This document shows positions 1 to 7,957 of a DNA stretch of 20,169 nucleotides, piece by piece. The stretch's first letter is position 1. Each line of letters starts with the position of its first letter. The position numbers and the translations under genes were made by a program. Source of the DNA: Halobacteriales archaeon SW_9_67_25 (GTDB lineage Archaea; Halobacteriota; Halobacteria; Halobacteriales; Haloarculaceae); assembly GCA_003022745.1 (NCBI GenBank), contig PXSU01000076.1, positions 1 to 20,169 of the forward strand, in the 5' to 3' direction. Below the pieces are notes generated by a model. It was not told the DNA's origin, searched no databases, and saw nothing but the letters and a program-made list of their open reading frames with translations.

Positions 1-79
1 CGGACAGCGACCCGTGGAACGGGCAGTTCTCGTCGTCGCACGCCTCCGCTGGTTCCTGTACGTTCAGTCCTAGCGCCAT
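1..79 (-). CDS. rps17: Ribosomal protein uS17 (S17), N-terminal fragment
   Basis: This is the start of the small-subunit protein uS17, which binds 16S rRNA; the rest lies beyond the left edge of the window. The visible 26 residues begin MALGLNVQEP and continue into a Cys-rich stretch with CDDENCPFHG, as haloarchaeal S17 proteins do. The ATG at 79 overlaps the end of the RNase P protein gene by 10 bases, so it is translated from the same operon. Only the N-terminus supports the call, but its place after uS3-uL29-rnp1 is the standard archaeal order. Confidence 0.88.
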   Translation of the reverse strand, partial: MALGLNVQEPAEACDDENCPFHGSLS

Positions 80-393
80 TGTGAATCACCTGTCTGTTCC
101 GTGCGTCGGGCCGGGCGGGCGACGAGGCGCTCGCCTGCCACCGTGACGGTCGTCCCGTCGGGCAGGTCGAACGCGAACGTCGCAGCGGCCTTGGGCACCT
201 GCGAGACCCGGGAGACTCCGTCTGTCCGTGCCGTCTTTTCGCCACTCGCGTTGCGCTCGATGCCGAGCGTCTTCGTCGTCTCCGCGACGATCCTGCCGGC
301 GACCCCGACGAGGTCGGGGTTCGACGCCGAGACCACCTCGGCGTCCAGGCCGGCGAGTTCGTGCCGGACGAGCGTCCCGGGCGTTACCGCCAT
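70..393 (-). CDS. rnp1: Ribonuclease P protein component 1 (Rpp29/Pop4 family)
   Basis: A 107-residue protein subunit of archaeal RNase P, which helps the catalytic RNA remove 5' leaders from pre-tRNAs. The start [16 protein letters not shown], then NPDLVGVAGRIVAETTKTL, and near the end a VPKAAATFAFDLPDG block, follow the Rpp29 beta-barrel pattern. The open frame extends 78 codons further upstream, but that part lies antisense to uL29/uS3 and is low-complexity. The ATG at 393 overlaps the uL29 stop by one base (TGATG), which decides the start. RNase P protein 1 sits between uL29 and uS17 in many archaeal operons, supporting the call. Confidence 0.93.
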   Translation of the reverse strand: MAVTPGTLVRHELAGLDAEVVSASNPDLVGVAGRIVAETTKTLGIERNASGEKTARTDGVSRVSQVPKAAATFAFDLPDGTTVTVAGERLVARPARRTEQTGDSQWR

Positions 394-620
394 CACTCGG
401 CCTCCCCGGCCGTCTCGCCGATGTCGCCTTCCTCGCGCTGGATCGTCTTGATGCGGGCGATTGTCCGCCGGAGGTCCTTGATGCGACCCGGGTCCTCGGG
501 CATCCCGCCTGCCGCGATGACCGACTGCTCGTTGAGCAGTTCTGTCTCCAGCGCGTCCAGTTCTTCCTGTCGCTCGACCGGCGTCATATCGCGGATCTCC
601 GCGGGGTGCAGTATCGTCAT
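393..620 (-). CDS. rpl29: Ribosomal protein uL29 (L29)
   Basis: A 75-residue large-subunit protein located near the peptide exit tunnel. It begins [21 protein letters not shown] and has the two-helix hairpin pattern of L29, with the basic segment [16 protein letters not shown] forming the second helix. A short acidic tail ([11 protein letters not shown]) is typical of halophiles. The start ATG overlaps the uS3 stop by four bases (ATGA) and the stop overlaps the rnp1 start by one base, so translation is probably coupled. Length is normal for the family. Confidence 0.95.
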   Translation of the reverse strand: MTILHPAEIRDMTPVERQEELDALETELLNEQSVIAAGGMPEDPGRIKDLRRTIARIKTIQREEGDIGETAGEAE

Positions 621-1582
621 CGCTCACCCTCCTGGTCGGCCCCGGTCACTTCGACGTCTGCCTCATCCATCTCGTCCATCAGTTCCTCGGCCTCGGCTTC
701 GGTCTCCTCGTCGAGTTCCTCGTCGACGTCGGCCGCGAGGTCGTCGAGTTCCTCCTCGACGTCTTCCTCGTCGGGGACGTCCGGTTCCCCGACCTCTTCG
801 TCGACGACTTCTTCCTCGGGGGCTTCCTCGGCCGCCGGTTCGCCGTCGCCGGTCACGTCGGTTCCCTCTTCGTCTTCGGGCGGGGCACCGATTGCCGGCC
901 CGGTTTCCTCGCCATCCCCCTCGTCGGGTTCGCTGGCCAGGAGTTCGTCGACGCCCTCTGCCTCCTCGACGTAGTCGGAGACGTCGACGTCCTCGTAGAT
1001 CTCGAAGTCGTCGGGGAGCTCGGCGTCCGGCGGGATGATCCTTACCTGCACGCCGATCGTGCCGAGTTTCATCACCGCGGTGGCGACGCCGTGGTCGACG
1101 ATCTCCTCGGCGGGTTCGCCGTTGTGCTTGATGTATCCGCGGTTGAACTTCTCGACGCGCGAGCGTGCGCCCGTCACTTTTCCGGAGAGGACGATCTCGG
1201 CGCCCAGCGCGCCGGCCTCCATGATGCGGTCGATGGTGGTGTGGCCGGCCTTCCGGAAGTACCAGCCCCGCTCTAAGGCGTTCGCCAGCCTGTCTGCGAC
1301 GATGCGGGCGTTCAGGTCCGGCTCGTCGACCTCCTGGACGTCAACCTGCGGGTCGTCCAGCTCGAACTCCGTCTCCAGGGTGTCGGTGATCTTCCGGATG
1401 TTCTTTCCACCCTTGCCGATGACCATGCCGGGCTTTTCCGCCTTGAGGACGATCTGGGTTCCCATTGGGGTCTTTGCGACATCCATGCCGCCATAGCCCG
1501 CACGGCCCAGTTCGTCGGCGAAGAACTCGTCGATCCGGGTGCGCTGGAGGCCGTCCTCGATGAACTGCTGTTCGTCGGCCAT
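617..1582 (-). CDS. rps3: Ribosomal protein uS3 (S3) with long acidic C-terminal tail
   Basis: A 321-residue small-subunit protein at the mRNA entry region. The KH domain is clear, with the GKGG loop at residues 56-59 in a [12 protein letters not shown] context. The C-terminal S3 domain follows, with [14 protein letters not shown] and [20 protein letters not shown]. From about residue 200 the chain becomes an extended Glu/Asp-rich tail, as I know from haloarchaeal S3 proteins and not from bacterial ones. Tail length varies between species, so it is not an anomaly. The gene starts two bases upstream of nothing but the uL22 stop, i.e. it is directly adjacent to uL22, and it overlaps uL29 by four bases. 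Confidence 0.96.
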   Translation of the reverse strand: MADEQQFIEDGLQRTRIDEFFADELGRAGYGGMDVAKTPMGTQIVLKAEKPGMVIGKGGKNIRKITDTLETEFELDDPQVDVQEVDEPDLNARIVADRLANALERGWYFRKAGHTTIDRIMEAGALGAEIVLSGKVTGARSRVEKFNRGYIKHNGEPAEEIVDHGVATAVMKLGTIGVQVRIIPPDAELPDDFEIYEDVDVSDYVEEAEGVDELLASEPDEGDGEETGPAIGAPPEDEEGTDVTGDGEPAAEEAPEEEVVDEEVGEPDVPDEEDVEEELDDLAADVDEELDEETEAEAEELMDEMDEADVEVTGADQEGER

Positions 1583-2050
1583 CTACTCCTCACCTCCCGT
1601 TTCTTCGAGGATGAGTTCGACGTCGATCTCCGGGGTGTTCCACTCGGAGGCCCGGCCCATCGCGCGGGGCTGCCGGCCGCGACTCTCGCCGACCTTGTGG
1701 GGGGCGACGTGCATGATCTCCATCGTCTCGCCCTCGAAACCCTGGTGGTCGGCGTTCCCGATGGCGTTCTCGAGCAAATCGAGGAATGCCCCGGCCGGTT
1801 TCTCGGGGTAGCGGCCGGCGTCCCAGCCCTCGATGTTGCTCTTGTGACCGACGTTGGCGTTGTGCTGTTTGACCGGAACGACCTGCTCGCCCTCGATGAC
1901 CGCTTCGAGGTACGCCCTGGCCTCGCCGGCCGTCATGCCCTTGATCTCGCGGGCGAGGGCCTTGCTGTGCTTTAAGCTCATCTGACGCTCCCGGAGCATC
2001 GCTTTCGCCGTCGTGTCCGGGTCCGCGTCGACTGAGTAGCTGATTCCCAT
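1583..2050 (-). CDS. rpl22: Ribosomal protein uL22 (L22)
   Basis: A 155-residue large-subunit protein that lines the exit tunnel. The sequence starts MGISYSVDADPDTTAKAM and holds the family features ALAREIKGMTAGEARAYLEA, the tunnel-loop region VKQHNANVGHKSNIEGWDAGRYPEK, and APHKVGESRGRQPRAMGRA. A longer open frame runs upstream to about 2395, but that part lies antisense to uS19, so I chose the ATG at 2050. It lies one base after the uS19 stop. The stop is immediately followed by the uS3 ATG with no gap. Confidence 0.96.
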   Translation of the reverse strand: MGISYSVDADPDTTAKAMLRERQMSLKHSKALAREIKGMTAGEARAYLEAVIEGEQVVPVKQHNANVGHKSNIEGWDAGRYPEKPAGAFLDLLENAIGNADHQGFEGETMEIMHVAPHKVGESRGRQPRAMGRASEWNTPEIDVELILEETGGEE

Positions 2051-2051
2051 G

Positions 2052-2474
2052 TTACTTGAGGGGTACGAACTTCGAGGAGCGTGTCGCTCCGATGCCGGCC
2101 TGGCCGTGTTCGACGTCCTGTCGGGTGAGCTGGAACTCCCCGAGGTAGTGGCCCAGCATCTCCGGCTCGACTCGCACGCGCTCGAAGCTCTGGCCGTTGT
2201 GGACCGCGAACGTGATCCCGACCATCTCCGGGAGGATCGGCATGTCCCGGAGGTGGGTCCGGATCGGGTTGTTGGCCGTCTCCTCCTCGCCGGCCTCGCG
2301 GGCCGATTCGAGGAGTTTCTCGTGTTCGACGGACAGGCCGCGTTCGATGGTTCGCCGCTGTCGAGCGGGGAGCAGTTCCGCGACATCCTCGACACTCAGC
2401 TCCTGCAACTCCTCAAGCGTGTGGCCACGGTAGGTGAACTCACCCTCGTGGCCGATCTGGTAGTCGGAACTCAT
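2052..2474 (-). CDS. rps19: Ribosomal protein uS19 (S19)
   Basis: A 140-residue protein of the small-subunit head. It shows [15 protein letters not shown] at the N-terminus, the basic [10 protein letters not shown] segment, and the conserved C-terminal block with [27 protein letters not shown], ending [12 protein letters not shown]. This matches the archaeal/eukaryotic S19 (S15e) type, which is longer than bacterial S19. The start overlaps the uL2 stop by four bases (ATGA). Confidence 0.96.
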   Translation of the reverse strand: MSSDYQIGHEGEFTYRGHTLEELQELSVEDVAELLPARQRRTIERGLSVEHEKLLESAREAGEEETANNPIRTHLRDMPILPEMVGITFAVHNGQSFERVRVEPEMLGHYLGEFQLTRQDVEHGQAGIGATRSSKFVPLK

Positions 2475-3244
2475 TCGTTACCACCGCGGCCGGTGCGCCG
2501 CGAGGAAATGTCGCCCACCTTCCGTCCCGGGGGGGCGTCCCGCGAGATCGACTTTGGTTTGCCGGGGTGCTGGCGGCCGCCGCCACCGAACGGGTGGTCG
2601 ACGGCGTTCATCGCCACGCCCCGGACGCTCGGCCACTTCATGCCGCGTGACTTCGCCTTGTGGTACATGTTGCCGGCCTTGACCAGCGGCTTCTCCGTCC
2701 GGCCGCCGCCGGCGACCACGCCGATGGTGGCCCGGCACTGCGGGTCGAGCCGTTTCACGTCGCCGCTGGGCAACTGCACTACCGCGACGTTGCGTTCGTG
2801 GGCCATCAGCGTCGCGTTCACGCCGGAAGCGCGGGCGAACTTGCCGCCGTCGCCCTGGTTTGCCTCGACGTTACAGACGGGCACGCCCTCGGGAATCTCC
2901 GCGAGGGGCAAGGTGTTCCCGGGTTCGATGGCCGCCGAGACGCCGACCTGGATCTCGTCGCCGACGCCCACGCCCTCGGGCGCGAGCACCAGCCGACGGT
3001 CGCCATCGCCGGACTCCGTCCGGCTGTCAGAGGGACTCTGTCCCTCGCTATCCTCGAACTCGATGGCCGCGACGGGTGCCGACCGAGCCGGGTCGTGTTC
3101 GATGTCCACGACCGTCCCGGAGACGACGTCGCCGTCGTCGTCCTCGACCTTCCGGTGCGAGAGATCGGCCTTGTAGCGATGCGAGGGTGCCCTGAACGTG
3201 GGCGAGCCACGACCGCGCCGCTGGCCCTGGATGCGTCGTCCCAT
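2471..3244 (-). CDS. rpl2: Ribosomal protein uL2 (L2) with an insertion at about residues 66-79
   Basis: A 257-residue protein of the peptidyl-transferase region. The N-terminus [20 protein letters not shown], the RVVAGGGR-like [16 protein letters not shown] and the C-terminal [20 protein letters not shown] block, which carries the conserved histidine, are all intact. Compared with my memory of the Haloarcula protein (about 240 residues), where FED runs straight into GDRR, there is an extra Ser/Asp-rich segment between FED (63-65) and GDRR. The DNA for this segment contains short palindromes (see findings). The frame is kept, so the protein should be functional. It overlaps uS19 by four bases and follows uL23 with a two-base gap. 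Confidence 0.96.
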   Translation of the reverse strand: MGRRIQGQRRGRGSPTFRAPSHRYKADLSHRKVEDDDGDVVSGTVVDIEHDPARSAPVAAIEFEDSEGQSPSDSRTESGDGDRRLVLAPEGVGVGDEIQVGVSAAIEPGNTLPLAEIPEGVPVCNVEANQGDGGKFARASGVNATLMAHERNVAVVQLPSGDVKRLDPQCRATIGVVAGGGRTEKPLVKAGNMYHKAKSRGMKWPSVRGVAMNAVDHPFGGGGRQHPGKPKSISRDAPPGRKVGDISSRRTGRGGNE

Positions 3245-3246
3245 TC

Positions 3247-3495
3247 TCAGAACACCCCGATCCTGGAGGCGATCTCCTGTGCGTCCTCGTCTTCGGAGAG
3301 CTGGACTGTCGCCTTCTTCTCGCCCTGTGGCGTCACCATCGTCGTCACCTTCAGCACCGTCACGTCGAAACGCTCCTCGACGGCAGTCGCAATCTCGTTC
3401 TTGTTCGCGTCGATGTCGACGACGAACTGCATCTTGTTCTCGAAGTCCATCTTGTCGACGGCTTTCTCCGTGACGTACGGGTGTTTGATCGTCAT
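3247..3495 (-). CDS. rpl23: Ribosomal protein uL23 (L23)
   Basis: An 82-residue protein at the exit-tunnel rim, where signal recognition particle docks. It starts MTIKHPYVTEKAVDKMDFEN, then FVVDIDANKNEIATAVEERFDV, and ends with IASRIGVF, matching archaeal L23 throughout. Length is standard. The ATG overlaps the uL4 stop by four bases, so the two genes are likely translationally coupled. Confidence 0.96.
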   Translation of the reverse strand: MTIKHPYVTEKAVDKMDFENKMQFVVDIDANKNEIATAVEERFDVTVLKVTTMVTPQGEKKATVQLSEDEDAQEIASRIGVF

Positions 3496-4235
3496 CGCTC
3501 TGTCACCTCTGCGAGTGCGCTCTCGGTCCAGACGGTCAGCCGCCCGGGCTGGCCGCCCGGAGCGAGGTCCTCGGCATCGACTTCCCGGCCGGTCGTCACG
3601 TCCGCGCCGGCGAGGTTGCGTGCGGCCCGCGAGGGCTCCTCGCTCGTGACCACCAGTACCGACGTCGGTCGCCGGTTCCCGCGACCACGGGTCGACCCGC
3701 GGCCGGCCTTCGTGTTCGTCTGGTCTGCGCGCTCGACATCCGTGTGGACGCCCAGTGCCTGCAGCGCCTCGACGGCGTCCTGCGTCTTGGTCAGGTCCTC
3801 GAACGCGTCGTCGACGACGACGGGCAACTCGGTTTCCTCGTCGAAGACGTGACCCCGCTCCGCGACGGCGTCGGCGTCGGCCGTGGCCGCAACGGCCGAT
3901 CGGACGGCCAGTTTGCGCTCCTTGTCGTTGATGCCACGCGAGTGGTCTTTCTCCGCTTTGGGCGGGTGTGCCGTGCGACCCCCGACCGTGTGGGGGACGC
4001 GCCGGGCACGACCACCTTCGCGCGGGACGTGGGCGAGGCCACGCCCGCTACCGAACGACTCGGCCGGCGTTCGCATACCCGCGTACTCGTCGGCGCCGTA
4101 GTCCTGTTTCCGGTTTGCCTGGGCGGCGAGGACGGCCCGCCGGATCAGGTCCGGGCGGAACGTGGTTCCGAAGATGTCGGGGAGTTCTACTTCCCCCGAA
4201 CCCTCGCCGTCCAGGTCGCGTACTGTTGCCTGCAT
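3492..4235 (-). CDS. rpl4: Ribosomal protein uL4 (L4, L4e type)
   Basis: A 247-residue large-subunit protein. The N-terminus MQATVRDLDGEGSGEVELPDIF and the RNA-binding loop with SFGSGRGLAHVPREGGRARRVP that reaches into the exit tunnel are typical of archaeal L4. The C-terminal half includes NTKAGRGSTRGRGNRRPTSV and the alpha/beta fold. It lies one base after the uL3 stop and overlaps the uL23 start. Nothing unusual was seen. Confidence 0.96.
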   Translation of the reverse strand: MQATVRDLDGEGSGEVELPDIFGTTFRPDLIRRAVLAAQANRKQDYGADEYAGMRTPAESFGSGRGLAHVPREGGRARRVPHTVGGRTAHPPKAEKDHSRGINDKERKLAVRSAVAATADADAVAERGHVFDEETELPVVVDDAFEDLTKTQDAVEALQALGVHTDVERADQTNTKAGRGSTRGRGNRRPTSVLVVTSEEPSRAARNLAGADVTTGREVDAEDLAPGGQPGRLTVWTESALAEVTER

Positions 4236-4236
4236 A

Positions 4237-5250
4237 CTAGTGTCCCTGATTGGTTGCTTGCGAGACGTACCGCACCTCTGGGTCGAGGCGCGGCTGGTCG
4301 TTCGGACGCACTGCCGGGCGCAGGCGCACGAGGCGCTTCTCGGGACCCGGAACCGAGCCCTTCACCAGCGCGTGTGGTCCGTCGACCTCGCCGTAGTTGA
4401 CGAATCCGCCGTCGACGGTGACGTCGTCCTCGGCGAGGTCGATCAGCCGCTTGTTGAGTTCGGTGCGCTGGTGGTAGCCCGTCTGGCCCTGCTGGGGGAC
4501 CGTCGAACGGACCCGCGAGGGGTTCCACGGGCCGAGGTTGCCGATGCGCCGGCGCCAGCCCTGGCGGCCGTGCTTGCCCTTGCGCTTCTGGACGCCCCAG
4601 CGCTTGACGGGCCCCTGGGTGCCCTTGCCCGTCGTGACGGCCGCGACGTCGGCGTACTCGCCGGCGCGGAACACGTCGGTGACGGTGTACTCCGCGTCGC
4701 CGAGGGCGTCGAGGCCAAAGTCGACGCGCTCCTCCATGGAGCCGCCGCCGACGCGGTTCTCCATCACGTCGGGTCGTTTCTTCGGCACGCCCGCCAGGCT
4801 GTCGGGGACGGTGTGCGTAATCGCACGGACGTCCGCCAACTCGCCCTCGGCGAGTGCGTCGCGGATCTGTTCTTCGGTGGCGTCGGCGTCGTGGCTCTCC
4901 GGGACGTCCAGAGCGCGGTCGAGTTCCGGGTGGAACTCGTCGGCCCAGACCTCCGTGAGCGGACGCGCGCCGTATGGGGTGTCTTCGTAGGCTCGCAGCG
5001 CGACGACCCGCATCGGGGGTGTCTCTACGACCGTCACCGGGACGGTCTCTTCCATCCCCTCCCGCGGGGAGTCGGGCTCGTCGTTGATCATCACGACGTG
5101 GCTCATACCGGCCTTGTAGCCGGCAAAGCCCTGCAGCCCCGGCTGGCCGTCGTCGTCGGGCCAGCTGCCGAAGCGCGGCGTCTCGTCGGCCGCGCGCTTG
5201 CGTGGGCTGAAGCCCAGCGAGCCTTTGCGTGGTCTTTCTGGTTGTGGCAT
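4237..5250 (-). CDS. rpl3: Ribosomal protein uL3 (L3)
   Basis: A 337-residue large-subunit protein whose central loop reaches the peptidyl-transferase centre. It opens with PRKGSLGFSPRKRA and carries the highly conserved GKGTQGPVKRWGVQKRKGKH loop and the WNPSRVRSTVPQQGQTGYHQ block. Length equals what I recall for Haloarcula L3. It is the first canonical ribosomal gene of the operon and starts four bases after the SPOUT methyltransferase stop, indicating co-transcription. Confidence 0.96.
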   Translation of the reverse strand: MPQPERPRKGSLGFSPRKRAADETPRFGSWPDDDGQPGLQGFAGYKAGMSHVVMINDEPDSPREGMEETVPVTVVETPPMRVVALRAYEDTPYGARPLTEVWADEFHPELDRALDVPESHDADATEEQIRDALAEGELADVRAITHTVPDSLAGVPKKRPDVMENRVGGGSMEERVDFGLDALGDAEYTVTDVFRAGEYADVAAVTTGKGTQGPVKRWGVQKRKGKHGRQGWRRRIGNLGPWNPSRVRSTVPQQGQTGYHQRTELNKRLIDLAEDDVTVDGGFVNYGEVDGPHALVKGSVPGPEKRLVRLRPAVRPNDQPRLDPEVRYVSQATNQGH

Positions 5251-5254
5251 GGTC

Positions 5255-6052
5255 TCACTCCGTGAGGGTCAGGCAGGCGAGGGTCGCGAACACCGCTTCC
5301 TCGGTGCGGACGGCCTCGCTGCCCTGGTTCGGAACCGTGTTCAGCCATCGGTCGAACCGGTTCGTCGCGCCGGTCTCTCCGGCGGTCCCGGGACCGGCGG
5401 CGGGGACTGTACCCCTGTCGCCGGCCGGGCCGCTGCCGAGTATCTCCGGGAGGCCACGCTCGGGCGCACCGAACGCGACCGTCATCTCCGGGTCGGCGCC
5501 CCGACCGCTCTCGCGGACCGCCTCGACCAGCTGGCCGAGACGGGCCACGTCGACGGACTCGCCGTGCCGCGAGGCGGCGATGGCGAGGCCAGCATCGTCG
5601 CGGTCGAGTGCCGTATCCTCCCCCTCGTCGGGCACCTCCATTCCGGAGGGGACCGGCAGGGAGACCGGGTGTTGCAGTCCGCAATTGACCCGGACGCGCC
5701 CGTCAGATCCGACCTCGGTCACGATTCCCTGTCTTGACGACCCCGAACCCTCGGATCCGGAGCCGGTCCGTGAACGCACGCGGAGCGGCGGCAGGACACC
5801 AGCGTACTCCAGTTCGTCCCGCCTGTCCCAGACCTCCTTTCGGAGGTAGGGGGGTGTGGCGGCGTACCGCAACACGGTTTCGACGAACCCGCCGCCCCAC
5901 CTGCCCTCCCCATCGGGGTCGGGGAAGACTGTGAGCCGGTCGACCCGGAAGACGGCGGCCGCGCGGGCCACCGAGCCGAGTTTGCGAGTCGCCTCGCGTT
6001 TGTCTTCGGCCTCCCGGCAGAGGGACGACGGCACGAGCACGCTGACTGTCAT
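5255..6052 (-). CDS. SPOUT-superfamily RNA methyltransferase (DUF171/C9orf114-like)
   Basis: A 265-residue putative rRNA methyltransferase that leads the ribosomal operon, as its relatives do in many archaea. The N-terminal SPOUT half shows VSVLVPSSLCREAEDKREAT, then RVDRLTVFPD and LRYAATPPYLRKEVW; the C-terminal half has VAFGAPERGLPEI and WLNTVPNQGSE, the region that forms the SAM-binding knot. Between them an OB-fold-like insert (RQGIVTEVGSDGRVRVNCGL) is present but seems short: DEGED at about 146 runs directly into TALDRDDAG, where relatives as I remember them have about 30 more residues. The substrate is not shown by the sequence. Confidence 0.85.
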   Translation of the reverse strand: MTVSVLVPSSLCREAEDKREATRKLGSVARAAAVFRVDRLTVFPDPDGEGRWGGGFVETVLRYAATPPYLRKEVWDRRDELEYAGVLPPLRVRSRTGSGSEGSGSSRQGIVTEVGSDGRVRVNCGLQHPVSLPVPSGMEVPDEGEDTALDRDDAGLAIAASRHGESVDVARLGQLVEAVRESGRGADPEMTVAFGAPERGLPEILGSGPAGDRGTVPAAGPGTAGETGATNRFDRWLNTVPNQGSEAVRTEEAVFATLACLTLTE

Positions 6053-6310
6053 ACCGTGACGCTTCCGCGTCGCGCCACTAGACTGTGCCGGTTACTCCCC
6101 CGTCCGTACTTAAAAAATCCGCGTTTCGCGCCCGCGGTGTGACGCGGTCGCACGGACGTGTTCGTCGGCCAGCAGCCTCATGCCTCCGGCTCAGACTGTC
6201 TCGTGGCGTCGAGGCCGTCCGGACCGCGAACGACGGAGAGGTCGTCCGAAACGGATTTTCTGTCCGTCTTTACCTGTCGCATCTCCTAAGGGTGGTTATG
6301 GACTGTCCGT
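6053..6310. other. Intergenic region upstream of the ribosomal operon
   Basis: These 258 bases separate the ribosomal operon start at 6052 from the stop of the next minus-strand gene at 6311. It holds one candidate promoter (6109-6118, listed separately) and no convincing gene; the short open frames on both strands have Arg/Pro/Ser-rich compositions typical of antisense or noncoding GC-rich DNA. No strong terminator hairpin was recognised. Confidence 0.6.
6109..6118 (-). promoter_or_regulatory. Candidate TATA box of the ribosomal operon
   Basis: The minus strand reads ATTTTTTAAG here, in an otherwise GC-rich region. An archaeal start site about 26 bases downstream would fall near 6088, giving a leader of roughly 36 bases before the ATG at 6052. 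The T-run could instead act as a terminator for the gene ending at 6311. Confidence 0.45.
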
Positions 6311-6790
6311 CTATGCCACCCGCATCGCCCGCACGCCCAGCTGCTGGCAGACGTGGTTGACGTGTGCGCTGCCCTCGTCGCTGAGGAGCAGTAATTCCTC
6401 GATTTCCCAGTCCCAGTCCGCCTCGAGGAGTTCGCGGTAGGCCAGCAGTTCGCCGACGGCACCCACCGAGGAGGCACCGGGGTCGACGGCGACGAGGACG
6501 GCACGCTCCTCGACGAACGTGTCACCCTCGCGTAGCGTCCGGAAGTTGTCGGCCTTCGAGAGGCCCGCCTGGTCGTCGCCGGGATGGACGACGTAGGGCG
6601 TGCCGGTGTGTTCCGGATACACCTCCGGAAGCTCCTGCTCGCGTGAGGTGAGACAGACCGCGTCGAGGACGGCGTACTCCTCCTCGCCCAGCGAGAGTCC
6701 GACCGGGACGTCCACCCACCACTTGCCGTGCGGGGAGGCGTCGGACTCGACGAACGCCCGGAGGAGGGCGTCTGCGGTTCCAGTCGGCAC
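6311..6790 (-). CDS. Conserved-looking haloarchaeal hypothetical protein (159 aa)
   Basis: A 159-residue acidic soluble protein I do not recognise. It starts at a GTG (6790) two bases after the stop of the 185-aa gene upstream, and runs MPTGTADALLRAFVESDASP. Visible features are a single compact alpha/beta-like sequence with WWVDVPVGLSLGEEEYAVLDAV, PYVVHPGDDQAG and a C-terminal segment with EIEELLLLSDEGSAHVNHVCQQLG. No signal peptide or membrane segment is evident. The tight spacing suggests an operon with the upstream gene. Its composition and lack of low-complexity runs indicate a real protein, but the function is unknown. Confidence 0.78.
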   Translation of the reverse strand: MPTGTADALLRAFVESDASPHGKWWVDVPVGLSLGEEEYAVLDAVCLTSREQELPEVYPEHTGTPYVVHPGDDQAGLSKADNFRTLREGDTFVEERAVLVAVDPGASSVGAVGELLAYRELLEADWDWEIEELLLLSDEGSAHVNHVCQQLGVRAMRVA

Positions 6791-6792
6791 GG

Positions 6793-7350
6793 TCAGGTGC
6801 GCATGTTCTGCCAGTCGGGTGCGTCCGCAGCAGCCTGTTCCCCCTCGCTTTCGGTGACCTCGATGACTGCCGGGACATCCTCGCCGTCCTTGACGGAGAC
6901 GGCTTCGAGGGTGCCGTCCCGGCCGACGATAGCGGTCAGCCGTCCGCGGTCGGCGAGGCCGGCAATATCGTGTAGCACGGCGAACATCTCCCCGCGGAGC
7001 GCCCGGTTCTTGATGACGGTGCCGAGCCGGCCCTTGAAGTTCGCGAACGTTTCGACCGTCGAAGACGGCTCCGTGTCGTCGGGGGTCGAAGGCTCGGTGC
7101 GCGAGCGCACGCCGTCGTACTCGTAGATGCGCGTGTCGGTCACCGTCGCCCGGAGCGTTGCAGTCGGGGTGTACTTGCCGACGGAGTTGTCGGCCGAGAT
7201 CGACTCGAGGAACAGCTGGTTACCCCGGCGAGTGACGTCGAGGCGGTCGATGCCCTCGGGTAGCGTCGGCGACTCGAGGTACCGGTCCAGGTCCTCGTAG
7301 GGTACCTCGATCGTCGAGTGTACTCTGTAGACGTTGTCGACAGCTGTCAT
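6793..7350 (-). CDS. Haloarchaeal hypothetical protein (185 aa)
   Basis: A 185-residue protein with no recognised function. It begins MTAVDNVYRVHSTIEVPYEDLDRY, followed by RLDVTRRGNQLFLESISADNSVGKYTP-like sequence that is soluble and beta-rich. The middle has a TVETFANFKGRLGTVIKNRALRG stretch, and the end is acidic and Gln/Ala-rich. The open frame continues about 120 codons upstream, but that part is antisense to the plus-strand VOC gene, so I chose the ATG at 7350. It likely forms a two-gene operon with the 159-aa gene, and it is divergent from the VOC gene at 7502. Confidence 0.8.
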   Translation of the reverse strand: MTAVDNVYRVHSTIEVPYEDLDRYLESPTLPEGIDRLDVTRRGNQLFLESISADNSVGKYTPTATLRATVTDTRIYEYDGVRSRTEPSTPDDTEPSSTVETFANFKGRLGTVIKNRALRGEMFAVLHDIAGLADRGRLTAIVGRDGTLEAVSVKDGEDVPAVIEVTESEGEQAAADAPDWQNMRT

Positions 7351-7501
7351 GGTGTGTGGTGAGTCAGCGAGTCTGTCCGTGGCTCTATCGGAACCCACGT
7401 GACCATCTTCAAATACGGTTTCGATTCCCGACGCGCGGGGGAACTCGCTGGCCCCCAAACCGTTTTGCAACCCGACCCCGTACCCACACGCAGGTGAGAC
7501 A

Positions 7502-7957
7502 GTGACAGTCAATTCGCTGACACCGGATCTGATGGTGGAGGACCTGGCGGAAACGGTGGAGTGGTACGAACGCGTCTTCGACGCGGAGGTCGAGGCCACG
7601 CTTCCCGAGGACGACGAAGAGGATTGGTGGGCCCAGGTCGCCATCGGCGACGCGTCGCTGATGTTCCAGGAACGGGCCTCGCTGATCGAAAAGATCCCGG
7701 CGCTCGATGGGGCCTCCATCGGAGGGTCGCTCGCCCTCTACCTCGACGTTGACGACGCCGAGAGGCTCCGGGACGATCTCGCGGACGCCGGCGTCGACAT
7801 CGTCGACGACCTCCACGAGACGGATTTCGGCTGGACGCAGTTCGCCATCGAGGACTGTAACGGCTACGTCATCTGGTTCGGCGAAAAACTCGACGACGAA
7901 GGGTCGCTCGATATCGGTCGTCGTCACCGCTCGCTGGTGCGGCGTCACCACGGTTGA
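7502..7957 (+). CDS. VOC-superfamily (glyoxalase/bleomycin-resistance fold) protein
   Basis: A 151-residue protein with two beta-alpha-beta-beta-beta halves. The first half has TPDLMVEDLAETVEWYERVF, the classic start of VOC domains, followed by a DASLMFQER strand. The second half has SLALYLDVDDAERLRDDLADAG and ends with the pairing FGWTQFAIEDCNGYVIWFGE, the usual final metal-ligand region. VOC members include isomerases, dioxygenases and resistance proteins; nothing here fixes the substrate. Start is a GTG at 7502. The stop is immediately followed by the ATG of the cysteine-cluster gene, so both are probably one transcript. Confidence 0.88.
   Translation: MTVNSLTPDLMVEDLAETVEWYERVFDAEVEATLPEDDEEDWWAQVAIGDASLMFQERASLIEKIPALDGASIGGSLALYLDVDDAERLRDDLADAGVDIVDDLHETDFGWTQFAIEDCNGYVIWFGEKLDDEGSLDIGRRHRSLVRRHHG

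Noticed and set aside
2049..5265. Long open frames on the plus strand across the ribosomal operon (for example 2049-3176 and 4162-5265)
   Set aside because: They lie antisense to certain ribosomal genes. High-GC codon use leaves the opposite strand open, and their translations show no family pattern.
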